The notes beneath the pieces were generated by a model. It ran no database searches. It worked only from the letters and a program-made list of their open reading frames with translations, and had not been told where the DNA came from. A stretch of 64,000 bases of DNA from Taurinivorans muris (GTDB lineage: Bacteria; Desulfobacterota; Desulfovibrionia; Desulfovibrionales; Desulfovibrionaceae), in assembly GCF_025232395.1 (NCBI RefSeq), contig NZ_CP065938.1:1488001-1552000 (forward strand), given 5' to 3'. Position 1 is the first letter of the stretch; every line of letters starts with the position of its first letter. A program made the translations under genes and the position numbers. This document shows positions 1 through 8,817 of this stretch, piece by piece.

Positions 1-1056
1 CTTGAATTTGCGGGCGATGATGAAGGCAACGTATGCGAAGTTGTCACCAACAAACAGCGCATTAAAGCCGACCATGTCATTTTGGCAATGGGCGTAAAGG
101 CGAATTATGAACTCGCCGAAAAAGCGGGACTGAAATGCGACCCGAAATACGGGGTTTGCGTCAATGAATATTTGCAGACTTCCAATTCCCATATTTACGC
201 GGGGGGCGACCTCATCGCCATAAAAAACCTTATTTCGGGCAAGGAAATGCATTTGCCCATGGGCTCCCTCGCCAACAGACAGGGACGTATCATCGGGACG
301 AACATTGCCGGCGGAAATCCGCAAACCGGTTTGGAAACATTCCCCGGAGTCGTGGGCACATGGTGTATGAAAATGCATAAAGGAACAGTTGCGGGAACGG
401 GCTTGAATGAGGATATGGCAGTCAAAGCCGGGTTCGACGCTGTCAGCATCAATATGGAACAGCTCGACAGAGCCCATTTTTACCCTGAAAAACATATGAT
501 GACTCTGGAAGTCGTTGTGGAGAAAAAAACACGCCGCATTCTCGGCATGCAAGGATACTGCGCTGACGGAACGGCGGTGAAAGCGCGTATCGACACCATG
601 GCTGCCATGCTTCAATTCGGCAAACCGACCCTGCATGAATTATCCATTGCGGAAGTTTCCTATTCTCCTCCGCTTGCCTCCGCCATGGATGTTTTCAATA
701 CGGCGGGCAATGTTGCGGACAATATCGTCACGGGTCTCGGCGAATTTATCAAACCTGCGGAATTTGACGCGCTTTTTGAGGCGCGGGACAGCAATAATTA
801 TGTTTTTGTGGATACGAGAGCGGGACAAGCCCCTCTTGAACTGTGCAAAAAATATCCGGAATATTGGCTTAATATTCCGTTGGAACGTTTTAATGAAGAT
901 ATGGAAAAAATCCCCGCGGATAAAAATATCGCTTTCATTTGCAATTCAGGCACACGGGCTTACGAATGCCTGCTGAAATTCAAACGCGGCGGCAGAAATG
1001 CCGTCAACTCTTCCGGCGGTATGCAGGCGATGAAAAAACGCGGCAAAAAATATTAG
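1..1056 (+). CDS. FAD-dependent pyridine nucleotide-disulfide oxidoreductase with C-terminal rhodanese domain (5' partial)
   Basis: The reading frame is open from base 1, so the N-terminal FAD-binding part lies outside the window. What is visible is the end of the NAD/FAD module (the segment AGGDLIAI, typical of the second FAD contact of this family), then the dimerisation domain. A rhodanese domain starts near codon 250, with FVDTRAG and the active-site loop ICNSGTRAYE carrying the expected cysteine. This order matches CoA-disulfide reductase and NADH-dependent persulfide reductase (Npsr/CoADR-Rhd) enzymes, which reduce CoA disulfides or polysulfides with NAD(P)H. In a sulfur-metabolising organism a persulfide or polysulfide role is plausible, but the substrate cannot be read from the sequence. 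The gene stands alone, followed by about 700 non-coding bases. Confidence 0.85.
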   Translation, partial: LEFAGDDEGNVCEVVTNKQRIKADHVILAMGVKANYELAEKAGLKCDPKYGVCVNEYLQTSNSHIYAGGDLIAIKNLISGKEMHLPMGSLANRQGRIIGTNIAGGNPQTGLETFPGVVGTWCMKMHKGTVAGTGLNEDMAVKAGFDAVSINMEQLDRAHFYPEKHMMTLEVVVEKKTRRILGMQGYCADGTAVKARIDTMAAMLQFGKPTLHELSIAEVSYSPPLASAMDVFNTAGNVADNIVTGLGEFIKPAEFDALFEARDSNNYVFVDTRAGQAPLELCKKYPEYWLNIPLERFNEDMEKIPADKNIAFICNSGTRAYECLLKFKRGGRNAVNSSGGMQAMKKRGKKY

Positions 1057-1162
1057 AATATTTCCGCACCATATTCATAATGGCATGTGATTTTAAAAGT
1101 GTGTGGAAAATTAGTATAAAACGTTTTGTAACATGGTGCGGGGGAAGAAGTTTCTCGTTTTA

Positions 1163-1223
1163 GCTGTCAGCGAACTTGTGAGCTTTGCGGCAGCCGTTAG
1201 CGGGTTTACGGGCTTTACGGACA
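1163..1223. repeat. Two tandem ~30-bp repeat units (family A)
   Basis: Unit 1 (1163-1192) and unit 2 (1193-1223) share the pattern GCnGTyAGCG...GCTTTrCGGnCA. A third copy lies at 26309-26339. The pair sits inside a segment that begins GGGGGAAG near 1140 and ends TTTTCCCC at 1243-1250, so the outer ends can pair. The same arrangement, with G-run and C-run ends, surrounds the single unit at 26.3 kb. Confidence 0.6.
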
Positions 1224-1311
1224 GCGACAGCAGAGATAAAAGTTTTCCCCTGCATAAAAAATTCCTAATCTTAAATGGAAATACCCTGATTATTGTATGA
1301 CAACCCCGAAA

Positions 1312-1337
1312 GGGCGGACCGGTCCGCCCTTTTTATT
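1312..1337 (+). terminator. Intrinsic terminator
   Basis: Perfect 9-bp stem GGGCGGACC/GGTCCGCCC followed by TTTTTATT. It is the first strong terminator after the oxidoreductase, although about 255 bases downstream of its stop codon. Confidence 0.8.
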
Positions 1338-1410
1338 ATGCAAAAACCATCAGAATGAAAAAATCAGAACCATGCCACAAAAATTTTTCCGTTTTCTTAT
1401 TAAAATAGCA

Positions 1411-1446
1411 TAAAAAACCTTCCGCATTCTTTGATCACGCGGAAGG
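1411..1446 (-). terminator. Intrinsic terminator of a lost minus-strand gene
   Basis: On the minus strand the stem CCTTCCGC/GCGGAAGG is followed by TTTTTT. It lies just downstream of the short SDR-like remnant at 1474-1518, as expected if it once terminated that gene. Confidence 0.65.
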
Positions 1447-1473
1447 CTGAAAAATCATATGGATAAACCGAAA

Positions 1474-1518
1474 TTACCTAGCCGTAAAACCGCCGTCAAC
1501 CATAACACACTGTATTTG
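1474..1518 (-). pseudogene. 3' remnant of a short-chain dehydrogenase (SDR) gene
   Basis: Read on the minus strand, 14 codons give QIQCVMVDGGFTAR and then TAA. The pattern V-x-VDGG-x-TA at the very C-terminus is typical of classical SDR enzymes. The frame is closed by TAA immediately upstream and no SDR body is found, so only the tail remains. It lies directly downstream of suyB. In DHPS catabolism the SDR-type enzymes HpsO/HpsP interconvert DHPS enantiomers, so this may be the remains of such a gene; that link is inference. The fragment is short and a chance match is possible. Confidence 0.45.
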
Positions 1519-1691
1519 TTAATTTTTACTGATTAACTAAAGAACCAACGTATAAAAACATACAAGGCAGCGTGTTTCCATACAAAAACCATCCGGATGT
1601 CATGAACGGATCTGTATGATTTTATCACAATCCAACAGACGATAAACGTTTTTATGCGGTATCGCACATTATCGCGGTATTTATCGGGCAG

Positions 1692-1733
1692 AACCAAAAA
1701 ACAGATGAAATGCGTTCCGTCTGTTTTTTGGTT
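1692..1733 (-). terminator. Intrinsic terminator after suyB
   Basis: Long inverted repeat AACCAAAAAACAGA ... TCTGTTTTTTGGTT with a T-rich 3' arm on the minus strand, starting about 27 bases after the suyB stop codon. It ends the suyAB transcript. Confidence 0.7.
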
Positions 1734-1759
1734 TTAAGTTTTATGCGGAAGCGTTCATA

Positions 1760-2920
1760 TTATGCGCTTTCATAAAGCCTTGTCATGACAAATTCCTGAT
1801 GTTTCAAGGCTTCAGCGGAAGTCAAACGTCCATTGACGGTTTTTTCCATCATGTCAAGAAGCAAATCGCCTGCCTGATCGAGGTTCATCTCACGGCGCAG
1901 CAAACCGGAAACATCAACGTCAATATGTTCCGACATGGTCCGAACGGTGCGGGGATTGGCGGAAAGCTTGATAACCGGCAATATCGGATTGCCGATGATA
2001 TTGCCTTGTCCCGTCGGAAAGAAATGGACCACATAGCCAGCGGCGGCGGCAAGCGTGATCATTTCTGCGGCGGCGGAAGAAGAATCCATGAACCACAAGC
2101 CCGGACCGGTCGGAGAATACGCCTTTTCCAAACAGCCTTCCACAATGCACTCTTTACCGATTTTTTGAATATTGCCGAGGGCTTTTTCCTCAATGGTCGT
2201 CAACCCGCCTTCGATATTGCCTTTCGTAGGCTGGGAATCGGAAAGGTCGCTGATTTTATGCTTGTCGATAATATCGGCATACCGATCAAAAAAAGCTTGG
2301 AATTGTCTGCGCACTTCCTCATTCTTACAGCGGGCGGCAACAAGATGTTCTCCGCCGGTAAGTTCCGTTGTTTCGCCAAAAAGCAAGGTATTGCCGTTTT
2401 TCCACAGTTTGTCGAACGCATTGCCGACAGTCGGACAGGAAGCGATACCGGAAGTCGTATCGGATTCGCCGCATTTGCAGGAAACCCAAAGTTCTTGGAT
2501 AGGGCATTCAACCCTTTGCAGGCCTGTCGCCCATTGGACAAGCTCTTTCGCTTTACGGCTCGCCATAGCGACAGTGTTTAAATCGCCGTTTTGTTCAATA
2601 CCGAAACCGAAAACAGGTTTGCCGGTTTTTGCGATACCTTCGACAATCTTGTTCGTCCATTCCTTTTCAATGCCGATGACAATGACAGCCGCCACGTTAG
2701 GATTGCTTCCCGCGCCGATCAGAGTACGGAAATGCAGTTCCAAATCTTCCCCGAATTGAAGACGCCCGTAAGGGTGGACAATCGCCAACGTTCCTGCGAC
2801 ATTGTTCGCAACCGCCTGACAAGCGGAGTTTGACAAATCATCAAGAGGCAAAACAATCACATGGTTGCGAACACCCACACGTCCGTTTTCACGGCGATAT
2901 CCCATAAATGTCTTATTCAT
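1760..2920 (-). CDS. suyB: (R)-sulfolactate sulfo-lyase large subunit (UxaA/altronate dehydratase family)
   Basis: About 386 residues of the altronate/galactarate dehydratase C-terminal family. With the small SAF-domain partner encoded just upstream, it forms sulfolactate sulfo-lyase, which eliminates sulfite from (R)-sulfolactate to give pyruvate. Conserved stretches include [14 protein letters not shown] at the N-terminus and [11 protein letters not shown], whose cysteines are typical of the metal centre in this family. I chose ATG 2920, which has AGGTGG nine bases upstream; a GTG twelve bases earlier would overlap the end of suyA. Altronate dehydratase is the main alternative for the family. 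The split into 94- and 386-residue subunits and the hpsN, slcC and comC neighbours favour SuyAB. Sulfite released here would feed dissimilatory sulfite reduction. Confidence 0.85.
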   Translation of the reverse strand: MNKTFMGYRRENGRVGVRNHVIVLPLDDLSNSACQAVANNVAGTLAIVHPYGRLQFGEDLELHFRTLIGAGSNPNVAAVIVIGIEKEWTNKIVEGIAKTGKPVFGFGIEQNGDLNTVAMASRKAKELVQWATGLQRVECPIQELWVSCKCGESDTTSGIASCPTVGNAFDKLWKNGNTLLFGETTELTGGEHLVAARCKNEEVRRQFQAFFDRYADIIDKHKISDLSDSQPTKGNIEGGLTTIEEKALGNIQKIGKECIVEGCLEKAYSPTGPGLWFMDSSSAAAEMITLAAAAGYVVHFFPTGQGNIIGNPILPVIKLSANPRTVRTMSEHIDVDVSGLLRREMNLDQAGDLLLDMMEKTVNGRLTSAEALKHQEFVMTRLYESA

Positions 2921-2925
2921 ATCAA

Positions 2926-3210
2926 TTACCACCTTTTGGTTTTTACGTTATGCACGTGCAAATGCTCACCTTTTTTTATGGAAGCGACAACTTTGCCGAT
3001 ATCCGTACCGTATTTGAAAACGGTATCCCCCACGGCAAAATCTTTAAGCGCGATTTTATGCCCGATAGGAATATCATTTAAAACTTTAATCGTAATAGTT
3101 TGGTCTTCCTGCATAATCCAGCCTGTCAAATCCTGACCGGCTTTTATGCCTTCAACAGCTGCCACACCGACACCGTCACCCGCTTCGTGTACAAGAAAGT
3201 CGATCGCCAT
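2926..3210 (-). CDS. suyA: (R)-sulfolactate sulfo-lyase small subunit (SAF domain)
   Basis: This 94-residue protein corresponds to the N-terminal SAF domain of UxaA-type dehydratases, encoded here as a separate subunit as in known SuyAB enzymes. The sequence starts [17 protein letters not shown] and contains the segment [12 protein letters not shown], the usual HKIA motif of the family. A Shine-Dalgarno-like GGAGG lies upstream of ATG 3210. It is translated just ahead of suyB. Its promoter (3278-3300) carries the palindrome shared with hpsN and slcH, so it is probably controlled by the GntR protein of this cluster. Confidence 0.85.
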   Translation of the reverse strand: MAIDFLVHEAGDGVGVAAVEGIKAGQDLTGWIMQEDQTITIKVLNDIPIGHKIALKDFAVGDTVFKYGTDIGKVVASIKKGEHLHVHNVKTKRW

Positions 3211-3275
3211 AATGGCCTCCTTCTGTGTTTCAAATTAAGCATTGTTAATTTGTGATTGAATTATGATTTTTATAT

Positions 3276-3300
3276 ACTATATCTTATATAAGATTGTCAA
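3276..3300 (-). promoter_or_regulatory. suyAB promoter with GntR-type operator
   Basis: On the minus strand TTGACA (3300-3295) is followed directly by the perfect 14-bp palindrome ATCTTATATAAGAT (3281-3294), then a TATATA-like -10. The same -35/operator arrangement occurs upstream of hpsN and slcH. Confidence 0.7.
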
Positions 3301-3343
3301 CAGTTTTTTAACTTTATACTTTTAAATAAAAATCTCCTCCGCA

Positions 3344-5224
3344 TCAAACCAAACACATGCAAATTGCGGGAACGTAGGTTATCAGCAGCAATACCGCAAT
3401 CATCAAAATCAACAGCGGAACAATGGCACCAGCCAAATCCATAAGCTTGCAGCCGGCAATCGTGCCGGAAACAAACAAATTCACCCCGACAGGAGGAGTA
3501 ATGAAACCGATTGCCAAATTGACAACCATGATAACGCCGAAATGAACGGGATTCACGCCGAGCTGCGTCACGACCGGCAATAACACGGGAGTAAGAATGA
3601 CAATGGCGGCGAGAGCTTCCATGAATGTGCCGACAAACAGCAAAAAGGCGTTGATAATGATTAAAACGGCAATTTTGTTGTTTGAAACACTTAAAATAAA
3701 CGCCGCAATGGATTCGGGCACGCTTTCAATCGCCATGATATTGCCGAACAATGTCGCCATGGCGATCAATATGATGATTGCGGCGGAAGAAGCGGCGGCC
3801 TGCGCCAAATAATCTCCCAGACGTTTAAAAGTCAGCTCGCCGTAAAGGAACATTCCCGCGATCAAGCCGTATAACGCGGCGACAGCGGCGGCCTCCGTCG
3901 GCGTCATGATACCGCCGTATATGCCCCCCAAAATAATCACGGGAACAAGCAGCGCCCATTTCGCTTCCCAAAGAACTTTTATCAATTCTTTTATGTTCTT
4001 TTCCCTGTCAATTCCTTTCCAGCCTTTCTTCTTTGAATAGAAATACGTATATACCATCAAAGCCAGACCGGTTAAAACACCGGGAACAATGCCGCCCATG
4101 AACAGGGATCCGATGGACTGCTGTGCTGTCACCCCGTAGACGACAAAGGGATTGCTCGGAGGAATCATCACTCCGATGGCGCCTGCGGCGGCAACGACCA
4201 CCCCCGCAAAAAACTTGTCATATCCGCGTTCTATCATTGCGGGAATCGTAATCATGCCGATAGCCGCAACCGTTGCGGGACCGGACCCGCTGATTGCGGC
4301 AAAAAACATGCTCGCGGCGATACTGACAAGCGCGATTCCGCCGGGCAGACTTCCGATGAAATAATCAGCCAAATCAAGCAAACGCTTGGAAAGCCCTCCC
4401 GCCCCCATAAGGACGCCGGCGGCGATAAAAAACGGAATTGCCATAATAGGCAGGGAATCGACAGACGTGAAAGGGACTTGGGCGATATAATCAATAGGCA
4501 GCGAATCCGCACCGATGACAGTCGCGAGTGTCGCAAGCCCCAAGCAAATGGAAACGGGAACCCCCAAAACAAGCAGCAGAATGAAATAGCCGAACAATAA
4601 GACAAGAACATTTAACTCTTCAAAAAGATATACGGGAGCAATGGACAACACAATCAAAAAAACAGCTGAGAAAAAATCCGCATACGATGAAGTTTTCAAT
4701 TCAACCGAAATATCCTGAATCAATCGTATGACCATGAGCCCAAACCCCAAAGGCAATATGGCATAAGGAATATAATACGGAATGCGCAGAGCCGCGGTTT
4801 CCTGTTCAAATTCCCATTGCATGTAAATATAGCCCAAACTGGTATAAAAAATACTCCCCGCCATGACAATGAAGGCGAGGTCCGAATATATCCATAATAT
4901 GCCGCGCCATTTCGGAGAAAATTTGTCATAAATAACATCGACGCGAATATTTTCCCTGTGTTTGATTGTCAGCGGAATTGCGAAATACATCGACCAAATG
5001 AATATGAAACGGGCTAATTCTTCCGTCCAAAAAGGAATGTGCATTGCAGGAAAATATTTTGCAAAAACATATCTTCCGAGAGACTGGTAAACAATTAAAA
5101 GAACCGCTCCCACTAAGCCGATGATCATAAACGGTTTTTCAAAATTGACATTCAAACAGTCCGCAAACGCACCGCATTCGGAAGTATGTTCCAAATCAAC
5201 TTTAATACTGTCATATATCGACAT
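3344..5224 (-). CDS. TRAP transporter fused small and large membrane subunits (DctQM)
   Basis: About 626 residues. The first ~190 resemble DctQ (four membrane segments with FWTEELARFIFIW, the family's WTEE-A-R-F signature). The remainder is DctM, with the hallmark glycine/proline-rich segments IAASMFFAAISGSGPATVAAIG and MIPPSNPFVVYG. Together they form the proton/sodium-driven permease that takes substrate from the periplasmic binding protein encoded just upstream. ATG 5224 is preceded by AAGGGG; the frame stays open further upstream across a terminator, which argues against an earlier start. Its position between hpsN and suyA suggests uptake of DHPS or sulfolactate, as for HpsKLM systems; the substrate is inferred from context only. 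Confidence 0.88.
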   Translation of the reverse strand: MSIYDSIKVDLEHTSECGAFADCLNVNFEKPFMIIGLVGAVLLIVYQSLGRYVFAKYFPAMHIPFWTEELARFIFIWSMYFAIPLTIKHRENIRVDVIYDKFSPKWRGILWIYSDLAFIVMAGSIFYTSLGYIYMQWEFEQETAALRIPYYIPYAILPLGFGLMVIRLIQDISVELKTSSYADFFSAVFLIVLSIAPVYLFEELNVLVLLFGYFILLLVLGVPVSICLGLATLATVIGADSLPIDYIAQVPFTSVDSLPIMAIPFFIAAGVLMGAGGLSKRLLDLADYFIGSLPGGIALVSIAASMFFAAISGSGPATVAAIGMITIPAMIERGYDKFFAGVVVAAAGAIGVMIPPSNPFVVYGVTAQQSIGSLFMGGIVPGVLTGLALMVYTYFYSKKKGWKGIDREKNIKELIKVLWEAKWALLVPVIILGGIYGGIMTPTEAAAVAALYGLIAGMFLYGELTFKRLGDYLAQAAASSAAIIILIAMATLFGNIMAIESVPESIAAFILSVSNNKIAVLIIINAFLLFVGTFMEALAAIVILTPVLLPVVTQLGVNPVHFGVIMVVNLAIGFITPPVGVNLFVSGTIAGCKLMDLAGAIVPLLILMIAVLLLITYVPAICMCLV

Positions 5225-5236
5225 ACATTGCCCCTT

Positions 5237-5268
5237 ATAAAAAAGCCGTACCATGAAAGTACGGCTTT
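5237..5268 (-). terminator. Intrinsic terminator between dctP and dctQM
   Basis: On the minus strand GCCGTAC-TTTCATG-GTACGGC is followed by TTTTTTAT. It lies inside an operon, between the binding protein and its permease, so partial read-through would give more binding protein than permease. Confidence 0.8.
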
Positions 5269-5287
5269 TCATGTTAATACGAACACG

Positions 5288-6304
5288 TTACTTTTGTGTA
5301 TCCAATACCATTTGCAATACATCGGGATCAATTTCATTTTTGAACGTATCCCAGACAACACGCGTTTTTTCTTTCAAAACGGCACGCTCCTCAGCGGAAA
5401 GGCGGTAAATCACAATGCCTTGGGCGAGCATTTCCTTTTCACACCTTTCTTTTAATTCCTTGGTGAGATTTCTTTCATACGCAAGGGCTTCTTTTGCCGC
5501 TTCACGAAGAACGGCCTGCGCCTGCGGGTCCAACATGTCATATTTTTTCTTGTTCATCATAAGAATATGCATACTGTAATTGTGTTCGGAATTCATGGCG
5601 CCTTTCAGCACTTCAATATGTTTTGCAAGAACAAGATGTTCCCAGTTATTGCCTTCACCGTCCACGGTGCCTTGCTGCAAAGCGGTATACACCTCACCCC
5701 ATGCCACAGGAGAAGGAATCATGCCCAATGCCCTTGAGACCGCCACTTCGATAGGAGAGTCCGTAGTGCGGACTTTCTTTTCTTTCATCATGTCAATTCC
5801 GTTTACGGAAGAAGTAAACGCGAAATTGCGGTATCCGTATTCACTGAACATGATGGTCGTCAAACCGATACGGTTTGCCACTTTTTCAAAATGTTTGCCA
5901 AGTTCGCCATTGTCAAGAGCATCATACAACTGCTGCTGATACTCGGGAGAAGTGACATACGGCAAATCGAAAACCATATAGTCGCGGGCGAACGACGCCA
6001 TGTTGGGAGAAGAGCAGGAAGCCATGTCCAGCGTACCGCGCTGAGCCGCCTCAAGAGTTGACCTGTCACTGCCAAGCACGGCATTAGCCATGAGTTTGAT
6101 ATTGATTTTACCGCCGGATTTTTCTTTTACAAGTTCAACGAATTTTTCATAACCGAGCACCATGTTGCTGCCCAGCGGACTCGGACTTGCAAGACGCAGA
6201 TTCAATTTGGGACCGGTGTACGGTTCCGCTCCGAAAGAAAAACCTGCGAGCGAGAGAAACGCAAAACCCGCCGCCGCCAAGCCAAGGATTTTTTTTCCGT
6301 TCAT
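5288..6304 (-). CDS. TRAP transporter solute-binding protein DctP
   Basis: 338 residues starting with a clear signal peptide (MNGKKILGLAAAGFAFLSLA, cleavage near FGA/EPYTG). The body has the DctP fold, including the conserved helix GTLDMASCSSPNM and the substrate loop SPIEVAVSRALGMIPSPVAW. ATG 6304 has an ideal AAGGAG six bases upstream and lies 13 bases after the hpsN stop, so it is co-transcribed with hpsN. It delivers an anionic substrate in the periplasm to DctQM. DHPS is the likely ligand from context; this is not proven. Confidence 0.88.
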   Translation of the reverse strand: MNGKKILGLAAAGFAFLSLAGFSFGAEPYTGPKLNLRLASPSPLGSNMVLGYEKFVELVKEKSGGKINIKLMANAVLGSDRSTLEAAQRGTLDMASCSSPNMASFARDYMVFDLPYVTSPEYQQQLYDALDNGELGKHFEKVANRIGLTTIMFSEYGYRNFAFTSSVNGIDMMKEKKVRTTDSPIEVAVSRALGMIPSPVAWGEVYTALQQGTVDGEGNNWEHLVLAKHIEVLKGAMNSEHNYSMHILMMNKKKYDMLDPQAQAVLREAAKEALAYERNLTKELKERCEKEMLAQGIVIYRLSAEERAVLKEKTRVVWDTFKNEIDPDVLQMVLDTQK

Positions 6305-6317
6305 ACTCTTCTCCTTA

Positions 6318-7631
6318 TCAATATGCCGGATGTCTGTATACTTTGAAATCCCAATCCTTTTCAGGCTGGTATTTCGTAAGGCGCCAATCACAGGCACGGG
6401 CATGCCCTTCCATGCCCTCTACACGGGACAGACGGGAAGCATATCCGCTGATCAGACAGCTGGCTTCCATGCTTGCCGGCTGTTGGTAGGTGCAAATCTT
6501 AAGATATTTATGCACATTCAAGCCGCCGCTGAAATGTGCCGCTTTCTTTGTGGGTAAAATATGGTTGGGACCGGCGCATTTGTCGCCATGGGTGACGGTG
6601 CTGAATTCGCCCATGAACAGCGAGCCGTAAGAAGTCAGATGGTTCAGCCACCAGCCGGTATCTTCACAAAGCACTTCAAGATGTTCCGGTGCGTATCGGT
6701 CGCTGATTTCAACCATTTCCTCCCTGCTGCCGCAAACGATGATTTCCGCATAATCATCCCATGATTTTTGAGGCGTCGCCGGATCCGGCATATCGGCAAT
6801 GAGCTTCGGCATGATTTCCAGTACCCGTTCAGCCAGCGCTTCAGAATCGGTGAAAAGCCATACCGGCGAATTAACTCCGTGTTCACCCTGTGAAAGCAAA
6901 TCAATGGCGACGGTCATGGGGTCGGCCTGCGCGTCAGCCAAAATCGCAATTTCGGACGGTCCGGCGAAAAGGTCTATTCCGCAAACGCCCTCACCCGCAA
7001 GCAATGCTTTTGCTTCCGCAACAAAAGCGTTGCCTGGACCCGCAATGATATTCGCCTTTTTTCCCGTGAATAAACCGTACGCCATAGCGGCGACGGATTG
7101 AATGCCGCCCATTTCCAAAATAACATCGGCACCTGCCAAATCCATGGCATAACACACGGAGGGGTCGATACTGTCGCCTCGGGGCGGCGTTGCGGCAACA
7201 ACAAAAGGAACACCTGCCACTTTCGCCGTCGCAATGCTCATAAGTGCGGAACACGTATGGGCGAACCGTCCGCCGGGAACATAACAGCCTGCGACATCCA
7301 TCGGAATAACTTTCTGTCCCGCGCGGACGCCTGCGGGAGTCATGATTTCAAAATCCTTAATGCTCTCGCGCTGCGCCTTTGCAAAACAGGTGATTTGCTC
7401 GTATGCGAACTGAATGTCTTTTTTGACGGTTTCCGGAACGCTTGCGATGAGCCTGGCTTTTTTTTCCGGAGAAAGGACGAAATCCTGCTCCCATTTATCA
7501 AATTTTTTCGCAAGTTCGCGGACAGCGTCCTCGCCGTTCGCACGAATGTCCGCAAGAACTTCCTCAACGGCTTTACGGGCTCCGGAGCTGAATTCCTCTG
7601 CCGATGTGTTCGCTTTTTTCAGATATTTCAT
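6318..7631 (-). CDS. hpsN: Sulfopropanediol 3-dehydrogenase (histidinol dehydrogenase homologue)
   Basis: 437 residues of the histidinol dehydrogenase superfamily, with the family signature around GPSEIAILADAQADP and the zinc/substrate region LLSQGEHG. No other histidine biosynthesis gene is nearby. The context (suyAB, sulfolactate dehydrogenases, TRAP and TTT transporters) fits HpsN, which oxidises (R)-2,3-dihydroxypropane-1-sulfonate to (R)-sulfolactate with two NAD+. The product is the substrate of SuyAB, so HpsN plus SuyAB gives DHPS to pyruvate and sulfite. It is the first gene of the hpsN-dctP-dctQM operon, and its promoter carries the shared palindrome. A true HisD function is the alternative and looks unlikely here. 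Confidence 0.85.
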   Translation of the reverse strand: MKYLKKANTSAEEFSSGARKAVEEVLADIRANGEDAVRELAKKFDKWEQDFVLSPEKKARLIASVPETVKKDIQFAYEQITCFAKAQRESIKDFEIMTPAGVRAGQKVIPMDVAGCYVPGGRFAHTCSALMSIATAKVAGVPFVVAATPPRGDSIDPSVCYAMDLAGADVILEMGGIQSVAAMAYGLFTGKKANIIAGPGNAFVAEAKALLAGEGVCGIDLFAGPSEIAILADAQADPMTVAIDLLSQGEHGVNSPVWLFTDSEALAERVLEIMPKLIADMPDPATPQKSWDDYAEIIVCGSREEMVEISDRYAPEHLEVLCEDTGWWLNHLTSYGSLFMGEFSTVTHGDKCAGPNHILPTKKAAHFSGGLNVHKYLKICTYQQPASMEASCLISGYASRLSRVEGMEGHARACDWRLTKYQPEKDWDFKVYRHPAY

Positions 7632-7680
7632 GATTTCCTCCCATTTTGAAACGGTATGATGTTTCTATTTTTAGAAAATA

Positions 7681-7706
7681 TATTATATCTTATATCAGAC
7701 TGTCAA
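7681..7706 (-). promoter_or_regulatory. hpsN promoter with GntR-type operator
   Basis: Minus-strand TTGACA (7706-7701) is followed by an imperfect copy of the palindrome (ATCTTATATCAGAC on the plus strand, 7687-7700) and an AT-rich -10 region. It differs from the suyA site by two bases in one half. Confidence 0.65.
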
Positions 7707-7772
7707 GTACTTTAATGAAAAACATCACAATCTTTTTTCCGCCTGAACGCGGCAATCATATTTTTCCGCAAA

Positions 7773-7800
7773 AAAAAGAGCAGGTAACCCTGCTCTTTTT
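7773..7800 (-). terminator. Intrinsic terminator after the GntR gene
   Basis: Minus-strand stem AAAGAGCAGG/CCTGCTCTTT followed by a T-run, 20-50 bases beyond the regulator stop codon. It separates the regulator from hpsN. Confidence 0.85.
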
Positions 7801-7820
7801 CACGATGATTGCATACCCGC

Positions 7821-8543
7821 TTACTGCAAGCTTGCGCGGTACACAAAATTTTGCGTGTTTATCTTGCTGATTCTGTATTCGACTATCCGTTCCTGCACAT
7901 CAAAAGAGGTTCTGGAAATTTTCATCACAGGCTGTGTTTTCACAATGCCCAGTTTTTTCACATCGTCGGCTGTCGGAAGAACGGCTTCAATATCCTCCAC
8001 CGCACGGTGTATCCTGATTCCGCATTTATGCTGGTAATAGACATAGAGCGTATTGGGAAACTGCTGGTCTTCAAAATGAATATCGCCGGTCACTTTCAGC
8101 GAAATATACACGATCTCGTTTATGACGCATTCGTTGTCAAGAATACGCACCCGCTTGATTTCTATAACTTCGTCACCTTCATTTATCTGCAAATGCCCGG
8201 CAATATCCGAAGAAGCCTTAATCCGCGCAATGCCGTTGATTTGCGAAACCGGAGGAATGTGTTTGTTATCGCGGCGGGAAAGAAAAAAGAACGGAAATAA
8301 CGCCGTATCGTCTTCCACGACGGCGACGGCAGTGCCTTTTCCCTGATAGCGGACAAGATATTTCTCAGCGGTCAGTTCATTCAACGCCTTACGGAGCGTC
8401 CCCTGGCTCACGCCATATTGCTCCGCCAATGCAAATTCATTGGGAAGAAAACTTCCCGGCGACCAATCGCCTGCGATAATTCTTCTTAAAATATCTTTTT
8501 TCACTTGTTCATACAGCGGCACATACGAAATCTTCTTATCCAT
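7821..8543 (-). CDS. GntR-family (HutC subfamily, UTRA domain) transcriptional regulator
   Basis: 240 residues. An N-terminal winged helix-turn-helix (PLYEQVKKDILRRIIAGDW, then LAEQYGVSQGTLRKALNEL) is followed by a UTRA ligand-binding domain from about residue 95. HutC-type regulators bind palindromes and release them on binding a pathway metabolite. The gene sits in the middle of the sulfonate cluster, and three promoters there share a TCTTATATAAGA palindrome, so it is the obvious candidate regulator (HpsR/SuyR-like role). No copy of the palindrome is seen in its own upstream region. ATG 8543 has GAGGAA at good spacing. Confidence 0.85.
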   Translation of the reverse strand: MDKKISYVPLYEQVKKDILRRIIAGDWSPGSFLPNEFALAEQYGVSQGTLRKALNELTAEKYLVRYQGKGTAVAVVEDDTALFPFFFLSRRDNKHIPPVSQINGIARIKASSDIAGHLQINEGDEVIEIKRVRILDNECVINEIVYISLKVTGDIHFEDQQFPNTLYVYYQHKCGIRIHRAVEDIEAVLPTADDVKKLGIVKTQPVMKISRTSFDVQERIVEYRISKINTQNFVYRASLQ

Positions 8544-8817
8544 GTTTCCTCTTCATAATTCTTTCAAACTTCCAATAATACCATGCGGATAGAAGTATAC
8601 ATAGGCAAATGGATTATTGCAAGCAAATTTTATCTTTCAGAAAATATCATAAAAAAATTTCATACTATGCCGGTTCCGCCAAAACCGACAACAATCGACA
8701 TGTCACCCCGAAAAAACGCATACAGATGAATCGATTTGCCGAAAACAACGGACAAATTCCCGGACAAGCGGCGAAATCGGCAAACATAAGGCGAACATGC
8801 CGTCCGCGGCGGCAACA

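Noticed and set aside
1799-2581. 260-codon plus-strand frame opposite suyB
   Set aside because: Antisense shadow of a well-supported gene; no recognisable protein features or ribosome site.
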